Shown piece by piece: positions 34,840-49,303 of a DNA stretch of 64,000 nucleotides. This DNA is from Cokeromyces recurvatus (lineage: Eukaryota > Mucoromycota > Mucoromycetes > Mucorales > Mucoraceae). The notes beneath the pieces are model-generated. The model searched no databases. It was not told where the DNA came from and saw nothing but the letters and a program-made list of their open reading frames with translations. Position numbers and translations under genes: made by a program. The stretch is taken from assembly GCF_025118155.1 (NCBI RefSeq), contig NW_026251387.1:124001-188000 (forward strand). The letters are read 5' to 3'. The first letter of the stretch is position 1, and every line of letters starts with the position of its first letter.

Positions 34840-37800
34840 ATGGCATTAGACCCACCATCTCCTTCAAGGTATATAAAATATGCATATATATAAATATTAA
34901 TATTAATATAAATAAACGCCTTTATCTATGTATTGTTTTATTTTTATTTTAACTTTATTAATATTGAAAGGCAACCAAGTAATGTAGAAGCAACAAATTC
35001 AACCGAGCCATTTAACATGGCTTCATTTACATCTGCCCCACGATTAACTGAAAATAGCCCATATCAAGTGTCAACTGTAAATGAAAGAACAAGTTCTGCT
35101 CATACTAGTTCTTCACAGGAGCGAACTCAAACATCAATAGAACCATCTTCTTTTAATATACGACGACCTTCCAAAACACCTCCTCCACCTCAATTACCTC
35201 TTTTGCAATCATCTGTTTCTAATTCACCTTCTTATGCAAGACAAAGAACACCTGTTGCTGAAAGTTCACCTGCAAATGCAACAACTAATCCTGATGTTGC
35301 ATCTATTACAACTAATAATTCTAACACTATAAATGGGTCTGGTATCGTAAATGCAGGTACAAATGCTTCTAATGGTTATCGACCTTTAAATGTAAAAGAT
35401 GCTTTAACTTATTTGGATCAAGTGAAAATGAAATTTTCCGAAAAACCTGAAGTTTACAATCGATTCTTGGATATTATGAAAGAGTTTAAAAGTCAAGCGT
35501 AAGTAATAAAAGACATTTATATATTTATATACATGTATATATTATATTCGCATATATTAAAATTATATATATATATATATTCATATATATCCAAGTATTG
35601 ATACCCCAGGTGTTATTGAGCGTGTATCTACTTTATTTAAAGGCCATCCAAGTTTAATATCAGGATTTAATACATTTTTACCTCCTGGATATCGTATTGA
35701 ATGTTCAACAGATGCTTATTCAAGAGATATTATTAAAGTGACTACACCAAGTGGCGTATCGAGTACAACACACGGAGAACCGCTTAATTTACAACAATCA
35801 GAAACCTCAAATCGCTACTATTCTTCTAAACTTCAAAATTCTAGTTCACCCCATGAGTCTTATCAAACTACTCATAGTAATTATCGCAATTTAAATGGGC
35901 CACTTCCATCTATTTCGAATTATCATTTGTCTCAACAATTTCATGGAGGCCCAGTTTCAACACATCCCTCTAATAATCCTATTCCTTCACCATCTCTACC
36001 TCCTCCTTCACACTCTTCTCATTCCCCTTCTCCTACAGCCACTGTTTCAACAGATGAGAATCGAACACGTCGTGCACCAGTTGAATTTAATCACGCTATT
36101 AATTATGTAAACAAAATCAAAACACGATTTGCGAATAATCCAGATACATATAAACAATTCCTTGAAATCCTACAAACCTATCAAAAGGAACAAAAATCGA
36201 TTCAAGAAGTCTATTCTCAAGTCCAGATCTTATTCGATGGCGCCACTGATCTTTTAGCTGAATTTAAACAATTTTTACCTGATACTACTGCACAACCTCT
36301 TCAACTCTCCCCGCATCATTATCCTCCTCTTACAGAACAAAAGGGGACTAAAATAAAAAAGAGGTCATTCATAGGACTGCCTAAACAAAAGAGAAACAAG
36401 ACACACCATTTGCTAGATAGTAGTAGTAGTAGTAGTAGTAGTATGAGTAGTAGTAGAATAGATCATCACGTGATTACATCTGATATTAGATCACATCGAT
36501 CTCCTATTACCCTACCACCAGCATCCATGGAGGAGGAAGAGGAGGAGGATGGACCGGTGATCTCTGTGGTAGAGTCTGAATTTTTCGATCGAGTTAAAAA
36601 ATATATTGGAAATAGACAAACCTATTATTCTTTTTTACGTGTATTAAACTTATTTAGTCAACAAATATTAGATACAAATGCCCTAATCGAACGCTGCGAA
36701 TCATTTTTAGGCGGACAAAAGGAATTATTTGATCAATTAAAAAGATTAGTGGGTTATGATGGAAAAAATCATATTATTGAAAATGTACCTATTGCACCAA
36801 AGACTGATTATGGTATCTCTGTTCAATATGGTCCTAGTTATCGATCTGTTCCTAAATCAGTAAGTCTATTTTGTATATGTATAATAGAATTTTATGATTA
36901 TTAAAAAAAAAACTTTTATTCTAGGGGCAAACTCAAAACTGTTCTGGTAGAGATGCACTTTGTTGGGAAGTGCTGAATGATGAATTTATTTCACATCCTA
37001 CTTGGGCAAGTGAAGATAGTGGATTTATTGCATCAAAGAAGAATATATATGAAGAGGCTTTACATCGTGTTGAAGAAGAAAGATATGATTATGATATAAA
37101 TATTGAAGCTAATTTAAATACAATTTCATTATTGGAACCTATTGCAAAAAAGATTGCAACTATGATGGAAGATGAAAAGATCAACTTTAAACTTTCTCCC
37201 GGTTTAGGAGGTCCTTCAAAAACAATTTATCAACGTATTATTAAAAAGATTTATGGTAAGGTGCAAGGTGCTGAAATCATTGATATGTTACATAATCATC
37301 CAGCACAGACAGTCCCTGTTGTCTTAAAGCGTCTTAGACAAAAAGATGAAGAATGGAGACGGTCTCAGGTAAGCAGATGATGATAAAATGGGAGGTTTCT
37401 TTCTCTCTCTCTATATATATATAAAGAAGAAAAATGACTTATTCTTTCTTTCTATTTCCCCTTATATTGTAGCGAGAATGGAATAAAGTATGGAGAGAGG
37501 TGGAAATTAAGAATTATTACAAAGCATTAGATTATCAAGGAATTGTTTTTAAAACCAATGATCGTAAAATGATGTCTGTTAAATATCTTGTTAATCAAAT
37601 CGAGGCACTTCGTTTGGATCAAATAAATGATGAAAATCAGTTGGGCAATATGGAACCTCAGCTTATATATGAATTTAAGAGCAAGAAAGTCTTTAAGGAT
37701 GTCACTCGTGTATTATATAGTTATTTTGATCGCCAGACTTTATATGGTCATGAAGATTGTGAAATTATGAAAGCATTTATTGAAATGTTCTTACCCATCT

Positions 37801-39440
37801 TTTTCGATGTTCCTGATGTCCTTCCTGAGCCAAAACAGGATTCAGTTACAGATATCAGTTTAGAAGAAGAAGAAGAAGAAGAAGGAAGAGGAGGAGGGGA
37901 GGAGGAGGAAAGAGAAGATATAGATGGAAATGAAACGATGGAAGACGAAGATGAAGAAGATAATGATACCCAAAACTCTTACGATTCAACTGATACATCA
38001 CGTTCTACAAGAAGAAGAGGAAATAATGGAAGCTATTCTCGAAGAAGCACAAGTGGTAGAAGATCACCTCGTCATAAACCAAATGATGATGAACAACGAC
38101 TTTTAAAAGATGTCTTGACAAAGACGATTAAACCTTCTACTCCAACTATATCAAAAGTGACTGAAGTGAAGAAACAAAAAATAATTGTAAAAGAGGATAA
38201 TAATGAAGAAGAAGAAGAAATGATGGATCCTCACAAAGAGCAAAAGATTTATAATTTCTTTGGTAATCCTACTTTTTACTGTTTTTTCCGTTTATTCCAG
38301 GTAAGAAAGTTATTTTTTATGTCTTTCATAATAATAGTGTAATCTCAATATTATAAATTGATTAGATGTGTTATGAGCGATTATACAAGATGAAACAAAT
38401 TGATCGTGATTATAGATACAATGGTGAAAAAGCAAAACTGATGACTAAAGCAGCTCTTGAATTAAATATTACAAGCGCAACATTTAATTGTAAGTAGACT
38501 ATTTTATAAAGTAATATCATTTTTTTTTAACTTGATGATTAGCTATCAAGATGGATTTCAAAACAGGATATTACAAGACTTTACTTGATTTAATTGACAA
38601 ATTTTTTGATGATGAAATTGATCAACATGTATTTGAGGAATGTACAAGATATTTATTTGGAAACCAAGCATATATCTTATTCACAATTGATAAACTCATG
38701 TTGGCTATCATGCGACAGGTAAAAAAGAAATTGAAGTTGACATGATTCATAAAAAAGAGAGATGTTTATATTATTATATATATAGCTTCATTATATAGTA
38801 ACTGACCCAAAAGCGCAAGAATTATTGTCATTCTTTAAAAAGAATCATGAATATGAAAAGATGAAACCCGAGTTGACACAAGCATATAGATTAGAAGTGA
38901 CTGAAGCCTTAGGAGAAGATGATGTATTGTATAATTTAGCATTTGATACCTTGAATAGAACATTATCGATTCAATTATTGGAAAAAGAGGACGAGACATT
39001 TGAATTGAATGACATTGAAAGTTATACCGAATATGTTACAAATTATACCAGTTGGGACATTGATACTCCAGGTGTAAGTCGTAAAGCATTACGACCACAG
39101 TATTTAAAAAGGTAAATTATAATGAGCTGGGGGAAAAAAAAAAGGATAGAATAATTCTAACCATTTGTTTGACAGAAATTCAAATGCAAGTAAACATCAA
39201 CAAAGTACAAAAGATATTATTGTAAAACCAGGCTTAGAATATAAAATATGTCGTAATACATACCATATGTTTTATGTGATTGGAACAGAAGATGTTTGTT
39301 ACTGCAGACGTATTACTGAAAATGATGTCACATCTTCTAGTAGAAACAATGCATTTAAATTATGGTTAGACAAAGGAAAAGATACAAGTGAATTGGATGA
39401 AAAATGTCGACTATTATATAGCAGTAATCAATCAAATTAA
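34840..39440 (+). CDS. SIN3: SIN3 transcriptional corepressor scaffold
   Basis: Nine exons: 34840-34868, 34971-35498, 35596-36859, 36925-37368, 37473-38300, 38366-38489, 38543-38718, 38786-39111 and 39176-39440, giving 1327 aa in perfect phase. There are three paired amphipathic helix domains: PAH1 (about 151-225, [15 protein letters not shown]...FLPPGY), PAH2 (about 348-420, [15 protein letters not shown]...FLPD) and PAH3 (about 510-570, [19 protein letters not shown]). The histone-deacetylase interaction region follows ([36 protein letters not shown]). The Sin3 C-terminal domain contains YYKALDYQG and [15 protein letters not shown]. An acidic, Arg/Ser-rich linker interrupts the C-terminal part. 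Family role: the scaffold of Rpd3-type deacetylase complexes. Confidence 0.96.
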
Positions 39441-39907
39441 GTAGTTTATTTTATTTTTTTATTTTTTTTTTTATTTTTTATTTACTTGTTTTTATTTTAT
39501 ATAATGTACATAATAAAGTAAATAATTGACCCTTTTTATCATTATTATGCGTAAAATATATCCATACATATACATGTATCTGTATTACTAATGCTCATCT
39601 ATACGCTTGTCCAATTAAATAGTGTTGTATGTTATAACAGTCAATCAGAATCTAAAATAGGTTTTATTATATATTTTTATATACAGGTGGGGTCGTATCA
39701 TGCAAGTAACCAAGTAAGTTAAAAGAAGACCATTATTTCTTACCTTCAAGAAATTTGAGACCGTCTTCTTCCAAATTTTCCATTTTATAACGTTGTTATC
39801 TGTTTGGCGTAGGTTTCTTTAGTAGTAACATTTTTTTAAAAAAATCTCTTCATTAAAATAACGTAGACAATAATAGACAATTTTTAAAATTCCGTATTTT
39901 GAAAGTG

Positions 39908-39941
<34 letters not shown>

Positions 39942-39995
39942 TATAATAGAACATCATTTTACACTACTTGTTTCCACGTTTGTATTATTAATATA
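39441..39995. other. spacer between SIN3 and the aminopeptidase gene
   Basis: AT-rich with an A-run at 39909-39939. A 17-codon minus-strand frame at 39783 (MENLEEDGLKFLEG) with a possible splice donor is not enough to call a gene. Confidence 0.5.
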
Positions 39996-42199
39996 ATGAC
40001 AGTACATACGGGTGAACGATTAAAGGCCCTTAGAGCATTATTTCACTCAGAAGATCAAGATGTTGATGCTTTGTAAATAGTTCCTTGTCAATAATTAAAA
40101 ACTGTTGTCTATTACTTACCTGTGTTTATTTATTTATGTAGTCTTATTCCTTCAGAAGATGCTCATCAAGTAAAAATAAAATAATAATGTTAATGTTTTG
40201 TTTTGTTATTTTTTTTTAAAAAATAACAACATTTATGTTTTCTTCCTTTTTATTTATATAAAATATATATATATATTAAAGAGCGAATATAGTGCTGATT
40301 GCGATTTAAGACGTGCTTGGATTTCGGGATTTAATGGTTCTGCAGGATTCGCTATTGTTTCCAAGGATGAAGCTGTCTTGTTTACAGATGGTAGATATTT
40401 TTTACAAGCTTCAGAACAATTAGATGAAAACTGGGTCTTGATGAAACAGGGACTTCCTGGTGTACCTACATGGCAAGAATATCTTGTTAATGTAAGTGTG
40501 TGTGTGTGAATGAAGAATTATAATCATGACTTATTTACTTTAATATCTTTAGAAACTCCCTGCAGGTTCTCGTATTGGTCTAGACGCAACTTTGATTACA
40601 GCCTCAGATGCACATGACCTCCAAGCTCGCCTTGATACCGTTCAATCACAGCTTGTTCCTATAAAGCGTAACTTGGTTGATATTGCATGGGCGAATGAAA
40701 GACCATTACCTCCTTATGATAAAGTGTTTATACATCCAATTGAATATGCAGGTAATGATTAAAAATAAAAAGACCTTGATATTTTTTATAATTGATTGTT
40801 TAATTGTTGTCAATTATAGGTGAATCACATCATGACAAGTTAGATAAATTACGCCAACATCTAAAGAAGAATAATAGATATGGTGTTATTATATCTGCAC
40901 TTGATGAAGTTGCTTGGTTGTTCAACTTGAGAGGATCTGATGTGGATTGTAATCCAGTATTTTATGCTTATGCTCTTATTACTCAAGAGGATAGCATTTT
41001 ATACATTAATTCAGAAAAACTAACAACAGATGTGCTTCAACATTTAGAAGGCATTATTATCAAGACTTATGATGATGTCTTTAATGATTTAAGACAATTG
41101 AAGAATACATTATCTTTAGTAAATCAAAAGATACTTATTGATAACAGTACAAGTTTAGCTATTGAAGAGGCTATCGGTTCTGAGTTTGTTTATGAAGAAA
41201 GATCGTTTGTCAATGATGCAAAGGCTATTAAAAATGAAAGAGAATTAAAGGGTATGCGTGAGTGTCATATTCGTGATGGTGCTGCTTTAGTTCAATTCTT
41301 CGCTTGGTTAGAGAAGGAATTAGTATCAGGTAAAGAAATAGATGAAGTTCAAGCAGCTGATCATCTCGAAAAACTACGTGCATCTCAGTCAGATTATGTT
41401 GGCCTTTCCTTCCCTACCATCTCTTCAACGGGGCCTAATGGTGCTATTATTCATTATGAACCTGAAAGAGGAAATTGTAAAATGATTGATCCTAATCAAA
41501 TTTACCTCTGTGATTCTGGTGCTCAGTATAAGGATGGTACGACTGATGTTACTCGTACTTTACATTTCGGTACTCCTACACAATACGAAAAAGCTTGCTT
41601 TACTGCAGTTTTACAAGGTCATATTGCATTAGATACCGCTGTCTTTCCTACAGGTACTACGGGTTATCTTTTAGATCCATTTGCTCGAATGCCATTATGG
41701 AGACAAGGCTTAGATTATCGACATGGTACTGGTCATGGTGTAGGCTCTTTTCTGAATGTACATGAAGGACCCCATGGTATTGGTGTACGAGCTCCTTATA
41801 ATAATACACCTTTAGCAGCAGGCATGACTGTCACTGATGGTAAATAAATATATACATGTGTGTGTTGCATAAATGAATGATGAAATATTCAATCTTCTTT
41901 ATTTATTTATAGAACCAGGATATTATGAGGATGGTAAATTTGGTATTCGTATTGAGAATATATTGATTATTCGAAATGCAGATACACCAAATAACTTTGG
42001 TGGTTGCAACTATTTAGAATTTGAACATGTTACAATGGTGCCTATTGGTTTAAATTTGATTGACGAAAGTTTACTTTCTTCAGCTGAAAAGCAATGGATC
42101 AATGACTATCATGCTGAATGCTACGAGAAGCTAAGTCCATTAATTGCTTCTGACCCTGATGCTATTGCCTGGCTTAAAAAAGAAACTCGTCCATTATAA
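39996..42199 (+). CDS. XPNPEP1: Xaa-Pro aminopeptidase (aminopeptidase P, M24B)
   Basis: Six exons: 39996-40072, 40142-40169, 40282-40491, 40553-40751, 40820-41839 and 41913-42199, giving 606 aa, close to human XPNPEP1. It has two N-terminal creatinase-like domains ([41 protein letters not shown]) and a C-terminal pita-bread catalytic domain. The metal ligands are all present: the two Asp in [18 protein letters not shown], His in [14 protein letters not shown], Glu in [16 protein letters not shown] and Glu in YLEFEHVTM. It should be a cytosolic Mn2+ enzyme removing N-terminal residues that precede proline. No signal peptide is seen. The 28-nt second exon is unusually short. Confidence 0.96.
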
Positions 42200-42261
42200 A
42201 AAAAAAAAAAAAGAAAGAAAAGTGACATAGATAATATATACGTAACAATATTAAATCTTTA

Positions 42262-43101
42262 TTACGGACCAAAAAACTTGATACCCATACTGTCTTCATC
42301 AGTTCCTTTAAATATTTGCGCATTATCTCTTTTGACTAAAATATGTAATGCCTTGTTTAAGATGGTTTTATCTAGTTCAAAAAATTCTGTAGTATATACA
42401 AGTTAAATATTAATTGAATTTCTTTTGCGTGATAGATCACAATTTTGTTACCTTGTCCTTCTGCTAATTCACCATTAGTAATTTCATAAAATGTCATGAT
42501 TTGATTATTTTGGCCTGTTTCATTTATCTATTCAAAAAGAGGGAGATTAATGCTATCCAGATGTCTATAGCATATAACTTATTTTACCCAATTCCAGATT
42601 AAATTTGCCCATTCTTCAGGTGTATGCCAGTAAATTAATACTTCATTCTTTTGTCCTTTTGAGCCACCTTCCCATTCAGCATTGCCTGTGGATTTTAATT
42701 AACAATGAATATTTTTAATTTAAAAAAGAAAACACACACACACACACAAAATATAAATACCATTCTTAACCATCTCTTCTATAATGTCTTTTAACGTTTC
42801 AAATGATAATCGTCTATTGATTTTTTTATTTTCAAATATCTCTATTTCTCCTGGTGTAGTTGCTTGATGAAGATTAAGTCGAAATATATGTTTTTGACGT
42901 GTGTACTGTAATATTAAAGCTTCCCATTGAGATACTTGGCTCTTCCAAGTAGCATCTGTTATTTGTCGACTATAGGAACATTGATTTATTTATTTATTTT
43001 TTTAAAAAAGAAAAAAAAAAGGTTTGAATCGTTATTATTACATACGTGAAAAAAGGAGGAAAGTCAAATATTTTAGGGTATTCAAATGCGGTACTGCCCA
43101 T
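42262..43101 (-). CDS. VPS25: ESCRT-II subunit Vps25
   Basis: Five exons in order: 43101-43046, 42969-42761, 42685-42588, 42527-42452 and 42386-42262, giving 187 aa with closed phase. The N-terminus MGSTAFEYPKIFDFPPFFT matches the family's FPPFFT/PPF motif that contacts Vps22/Vps36. EVLIYWHTPEEWANLIWNW and the final DSMGIKFFGP match human VPS25 (MWRRPEEWGKLIYQWV, GVKFF). It should form two winged-helix domains and bind ESCRT-III Vps20 on endosomes during multivesicular-body sorting. Its stop is 63 bp from the convergent aminopeptidase gene. Confidence 0.94.
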
Positions 43102-43211
43102 CTCGTTTTCTATTATTTAAATGAAGAGAAGCAGTAGCATGAAAATTTAGAGCAAAAGATTTTTTATTATTGGACAGATAAAATTCTAGCAAAAATCACG
43201 TTCAATATATG

Positions 43212-43254
<43 letters not shown>

Positions 43255-44715
43255 CAGGATGATGATTATCCCCTTTCACAGGCTTGAACCACGTAAAAAT
43301 ATCTAAACATGTTTGTAAAAAGGCGTTTGGAGGCATTCGTTATATGCACGCCTAGTGATAATACCAAGTTATCGTCATGGTCTTAAAGTACAATATCAGT
43401 AATAAGGGTTAAAGAAGCTTCGTCCAGTTGAAAGTTATACTATTCTTTAGCATCATTATGGCATTCTATTGCCCACTTTATTGGATTATATTCGTAGCCT
43501 ATAATTAGAGATTGTCTCAAGAGCATTCCCACCTGATTCACTATTTTAATATTTTCCTTTTTTAGCAATGTAGAGTAGGATAAAGTTCTCCTTGATAATA
43601 ACTCATTTATCTTTCTCCTCATTTCTTTTTTCTTTTTTTTTTTCTTAGTTTTGAATTTTACATTATTCTTGAATAGGTAGCCCGGGCAACTTTGATGTAG
43701 TCTCAACGTCTTGCACCTAATTCTATTTTTATTTTATTTTTTAACGAAATTGAAACAATTGAAGTTGGTTTCCAAAAATATGTATGATAGACTTTATTCA
43801 AAGCAACTTCAGTTATTCTGGTAAATAATGTCATAATTCAACATATTACTCTCTCTCCCTCTCTCTCCTTTTATTTTATTCTTCACAATTATCCTATATT
43901 TTGTTTTTTCCTTTTTCGAAAGGTAGTCAAATTTGTATGTATATTGGGCTTAATAATAAATGATATTTGACAATAGCTAGTTATTAGCGATTTAGATAAA
44001 AGGTTTTGCTCTACCTTAATAAACCTTATTTTCTTTATGAAACATTATGTGTTATTACTAAATGAACGAAAATAAATTGAATAGCTTATAGTTAATATAG
44101 GGCATAACTTTAATGTCTTTAATGCTCGTTAGCATAAAGTATAAATTCATATAGTCAACACCAATTTATAAGAGTAAACGCATTTAAAGAAACAGATGCA
44201 TAATGATGATTTTGTTGTTGGGGGGGGAAAAAAAGTATATTGTATACAAACGGTTTAAGACAAGAAAGATAGAAATAGAAAGTAGCATTTATCAAAACCA
44301 CTTTATGTACCTTTTTTTTTTCTTTTTTTTTTTATTGTAAATTTTAGATTTATTCCTCAAATACTAAAAATCATACAAGTGATGAATCATTCTTTATTAA
44401 AAAGAGAAGAACATTTAGTATTAGCAAGCCTAGGTTATAATGATTTTATTTTATTTTTAATTATATTTTCCGAGATAGAAGTCAATTATATCCAGTTTCC
44501 ATTTTAAACTATACTACAGCACAGTCAAATAAACTTAAAAAAAAAAAAAATTAACGTTATTTTGCTTATTAACTGTAAATAAAAATAATATTACAAATGA
44601 TAAGCTGTAATATAATAATCATCAAAATCCGTTGTATCTTCAGCTATCGTTAGATCAAAAATCGGGGTTTAAGCAATTGAAATGCTATTGCTTTCATTAT
44701 AATGAAAATGATATA

Positions 44716-44766
<51 letters not shown>

Positions 44767-45940
44767 TCCCTAAAATTTGGTACAAGCTATTAATTATATC
44801 AAAATTGCTCAGAGTTAAATCATTAACAATAATATTAATAACAACATATATAAATATTCATTATCTTTTTTTAAAATAAAGAAGGCTCCCCCTAACGGCT
44901 AGACAACAGGAGGTATAATTTGTATTGGCTTAACTGTGTCTAACCAATGCGGGGAAGAGAGAAAGAGGCAGTTAACTACAGAAGAGGCAACAATCAGATC
45001 TTCGAAGAGAAAAGCAATAGAGCAAATTGTAAGATTTCTTTTGTTAGATACCGATGATAATCATAATATTGCATTTACAAGAAACGATAAATATTTGAAT
45101 AATATTAATATTTGAATGAGTATATAAGCATTGATTTATTGTAATTAACATTCTGACTTCAACATTCAAGTTGGTACCTTATTTTCATCTTTCTAAAATT
45201 AATCTTAAAAAGTGATATTTGATATGGAAACACTTTACAACAAACAAACAAACAAACAAACAAACAAACAAACAAACAAAAAATATGAGCTACAGTTTAT
45301 AATTTTAGAAGAAAGCTTTTTCCACTTCATAGTATATGTATGGCTTACTGTATTATGTACTCATTGTTTAGTTTTATCTGATCGCATCTTAAAAAAAAAG
45401 GAACCATTTCCATAGTAACTGTATCCTTTATCTAAAAATATATTTGAAATATATATTCTGTACATGACTGCACGTTTTAAATTATGACAGTTTGTAATAA
45501 ATATGAAGTTTAAACTCATTAAAAAGCTCCTAGCCTATAAATCTATGTGCTAATAGTTATGCTGCTGGTAATATTTGTTATATTATCTGAAACACTTAGA
45601 TATCTGTTTAATATTACACCAAAACTTTTATAATACGGAATATCTTGTTCAACAACATGATGTCTTTTAAACAACTACTACTCTATATTTTAGATTCCTT
45701 GTATTCTTCAATACGTGCTAATTACAAATTATTTATTTCCCCTTGCTGCTTTAATTATCGATACAAAAAAAAATGTTAATTTTCGTATATTCAAATAAAT
45801 GGGGGTTTTTTTTTTATGGAAAGAATATTTGTTTTAAGTCGATCAATGTTCTGCTTTCAAACTGAAATATAGCCAATTAAATGACAGCGTTCTTTTACAG
45901 TATAATGTCTGATTTATAAACTTTAACTGAAGCAATGTAG

Positions 45941-45985
<45 letters not shown>

Positions 45986-48198
45986 TTTAATAATGAATCA
46001 TCCTAACTTTATCATATTATTAAACAAGATATTGTTAATTTTAATTTTTTTTATTTTTATTTTTTTTTTTTTTTTCGTTGGGAAAGATGATTGAGACGAT
46101 ATTATGAAAATTCTAGAAAGAGAGACTTACTAAAATGCATCTTTTTTTAGTAGTCGAATTTATAAATGTGGGTTTTATTACTATTTATGGTTTCTTCTTT
46201 TTTTGTTTATACAGTCTTAAAATAGTCTACGAGTGTTGACAGTCATTGTTTTTACTATATGAATTCCTTCAACAATCCTTGTTACGAATATCTATTCTAA
46301 TTATATACGTACTTAAATAAAAATCGTTAAAATATACAACAAATTGCATTGTCATTACTATTCAGATCTACATATACATATATAAATACAAGTCATGGCC
46401 ATTTTCCTCCTTCAAAACTCTTAACAATATTATTTATGTATAAGCATAACAGCTTCAACACTTATTTTGAAGAAGCATTGATATAGCTTCCGTTATGTAA
46501 TAATTTTGATCATAATAGTCACTCCTTCTATCATCTTTGTGCTGTACATTCTTTGATTTAGAGAAAAGAGGGAGGCTATGAGTAAAAAACGCCAAACTTT
46601 TTTCTTTCTTTCTCGTCTTATTATTTACTTTTTTTCATTCCTCTTTCTAAGAATTAGTTGTATTTTACTTTTAGACATATAAATAAAGGCCTTAAAGAGT
46701 TTTGTCAAAACAAAAGAGGAAAGTAAAAGGATAAAGTATATTGAAACATGTAGATCGGGATTTTCATGATAAAAAGGAATTCATATATGGTTGTACCTGG
46801 TAAGCATTATCAAAATATGTATTTGCTAGTCTAAAAAGTATCCCATTTTGGAGTTAAAATTATCAAGTTCTATACAGATATAAACTATCATATTTGCTTA
46901 TAGACTATAAACAAACATATAAAAAACGATAGTGTCGATCAGACCTAATGAATAATCAGCAATGATAGGAAATCTTTTATTTAACCTTATAAAAATGAAA
47001 ATAGATAAGACCCCCTTTTTTTTCTTTTTTTTTTATTAAAAGAAATTGTCATGCTAAGAATGATAGTAGCAGCTATATCAGAAATATCGAAAAGACATGT
47101 AAAGATAATTTACAGTTTACTAGCTACTATATTTTTTTTTCTTTTTTTTTTTTTTTTTAAGGCCAAAAATGTTATTTGTACTCGAATGACAAAATAGGTT
47201 TTATTTGTCTTGGAGTTAAAGATTTGTATCATCTGAATTTAATTTTTTTTTTTTTATAACCGATAATTGAATCTCCACTATATTCGAGTAAGCCTACGGT
47301 CACCATAGAAACACACTGATAATGAGATAAAAAAAAAAGATATATCCTTAAAGTAAAATACAAAATTTTATAAAGTGATAATAATTGTTCTCATAAGTTA
47401 ATCAAATATAATTTGATGCAAAAAGACTTGATGAAAATAATAATCAATTTCTCCTTTGTTTTACAAATCATAAAAAAAAAAAAATAAGTTTTATTAAAAA
47501 TGGGAAAGTTAGCGGTACCTGGAATTTTTTGTATCTTTTTGTATCTTTTTTTTTTTCTTTTCCAAACAAAAAAGGATATGTATATGTATATCTGAATAAC
47601 TGTATTTTAGTTGATCTATTATATGTTTCGTTGAATATTTGTACAAATTCATAAACAGCTCAAAAATAGGTTAATTTTTTCATTATTATTAATTTTCAGT
47701 GTACTACTATTAATTGCATGGAAAAATATAATTTTACCTTTTTCAAATAAGCCTGATAAATGTATAAATATACCTCTTCTTTAGCTTAAAATATAAACCG
47801 TTTCTAAAGAATATAGAATGTATTTAATAATTGAGAGATAAATTGTTTTTTTTTAGTGAAGTAGCATTGTTTAAAAATGCTGCTATATATTCATATATTA
47901 TAGCATAAATTAATCCAATATGCCCTTATTTTATGTAAGTATCCTAACTAAAATTTATTATCGAAAAGACTTACATACTTGCCATTAATTGGACAATGAA
48001 GAAACTCTCCATTGTCAAGTCGATACAAATTATTTTTTTTTAAAAAAAAAAATAAAGAAAAGAAAAAAAAAATATTTTAAAATATTTTTTTTATTTTTTT
48101 CCATTTTTCTTTTCTTTTTTCTTTCTTTCTCTCTCTCTCTCTCTTTCTCTTTTTTTATTATTATTATTATTATCATCAAAAGATTTTAGTATCATTTC
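43102..48198. other. 5-kb gene-poor region
   Basis: No credible gene on either strand, and no tRNA-like sequence was spotted. It contains long A tracts (about 43215-43253, 44719-44763 and 45945-45983), several T-rich blocks (46041-46075, 47130-47160), an 88-codon minus-strand frame at 43440-43706 that I do not recognise, and a CAAA microsatellite. CT-rich DNA precedes the gene at 48199. It may hold decayed elements below my recognition limit. Confidence 0.5.
45238..45280. repeat. CAAA tetranucleotide repeat
   Basis: About ten tandem CAAA units in the gene-poor region. Confidence 0.9.
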
Positions 48199-49303
48199 AT
48201 GATAAACTATTCAGATTCAAATACAACAATAGACTCCTCTACCCCTGAACCCTCGAGACGATATGTTCAATGGAAAGACGAAGATATTGGTCTTTTGTTA
48301 TCTGACTTGGAACAGCCAGGACATTATGAAAAATGGAAAGAGAATAAGTCAGGTTATTCAAAAAGAGTTGGAGAACAGATATTTAATAACAATATGAACC
48401 ATGAAGCGATTAAATTCAAGGTACGATGGCTAGAATCTCGATTTAAACTCTGGAATGAAAAATTGACATCAACTAAAGTGAAAGAAGATGAGACTATTAT
48501 AAATAATATTCGAGGTAGGAGGAGTGGAACCACTACTGAATCAAAGTCTATAGACTGTATTTTATCTTATTACAGGTAATAATTGTTTATTTTATTTATT
48601 TTATTTGTTTTTTTTTTCCTTTTTAAATAGAGAAAATGCTTAAAGAGTTCCCGTATTATGATCGCTGTAAACCTATATTCGAAAACGCTTCCTTAGCTGA
48701 TCCTTCAAGTAGCGCTTTACCTGCAGGACAAATGGATATAACAAACACATCAAAATATGAAGTAAGAGATCCTAAATTGGAATCTCTTTCTCAAGTAACA
48801 GCAGAATCTTCATCACCTATCTTAAATACGCTTTCTTCTCCTCATTCCCAACATTATGAAGAGCAGTCAAAAACAGAATATACAACCTCTAAACGACCTT
48901 CCAACTTTGACACAATCGCAGCTCCCACTGATCCAAGTTGTAAGAGATCAAAAATATCTTTAGATACAGTTCGATCCATTTTTGAAGAACATACGTAAGT
49001 TTAGATATACATAATAAATACATTAGGTTAGATTTAATATAGTTATTAAAAAAAAAAGAGATACCATTTTATTTTATTTTATTTTATTTTTTTCTTTTTT
49101 TTCTTTTTTATATAAATAGTATCGAGTACAATTTGAATAATGAATCGATGCCAAGAGATGCGAAATTAAAATTTTTAGAAATAGAACTTGAACTCAAAAA
49201 AATGGACCATCAAGAGCGTATGCAAGAGATGAAATTAGAGCAGTTAAGACTAGAAATCGAACTTCAAAAACTAAAGCGAGATACATCAAATTCAATCACT
49301 TAA
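48199..49303 (+). CDS. Myb/SANT-like (trihelix-type) DNA-binding protein with coiled coil
   Basis: Three exons: 48199-48514, 48631-48994 and 49120-49303, giving 287 aa. I chose the donor at 48515 (CGAG|GTAGGA) because it alone joins in phase to KMLKEFPYYDR. The more obvious downstream GT leads to a stop. Residues about 20-130 form a SANT-like domain: YVQWKDEDIGLLLSDLEQP, FKVRWLESRFKLW, then EFPYYDRCKPIFE, typical of trihelix and MSANTD-like proteins. A Ser/Thr/Pro-rich middle follows, with a possible basic nuclear signal (CKRSK). The C-terminal ~45 residues are a charged coiled coil (KFLEIELELKKMDHQERMQEMK). It is probably a nuclear DNA-binding protein. A transposon origin is possible, since such domains occur in Harbinger-type elements. 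Confidence 0.75.

Noticed and set aside
39740..39783. Short minus-strand frame MENLEEDGLKFLEG with a GTAAGA donor
   Set aside because: The only joinable downstream sequence reaches a stop after two codons, so it is too short to support.
43440..43706. 88-codon minus-strand frame (KINELLSRRTLSYSTLLKKE)
   Set aside because: No family recognised, polylysine run inside, no flanking exons; kept only as a mention in the gene-poor region.
48515..48579. Longer first exon of the Myb/SANT-like gene ending at TATTACAG
   Set aside because: It cannot join the next exon in phase; the GAG|GTAGGA donor gives a continuous protein.
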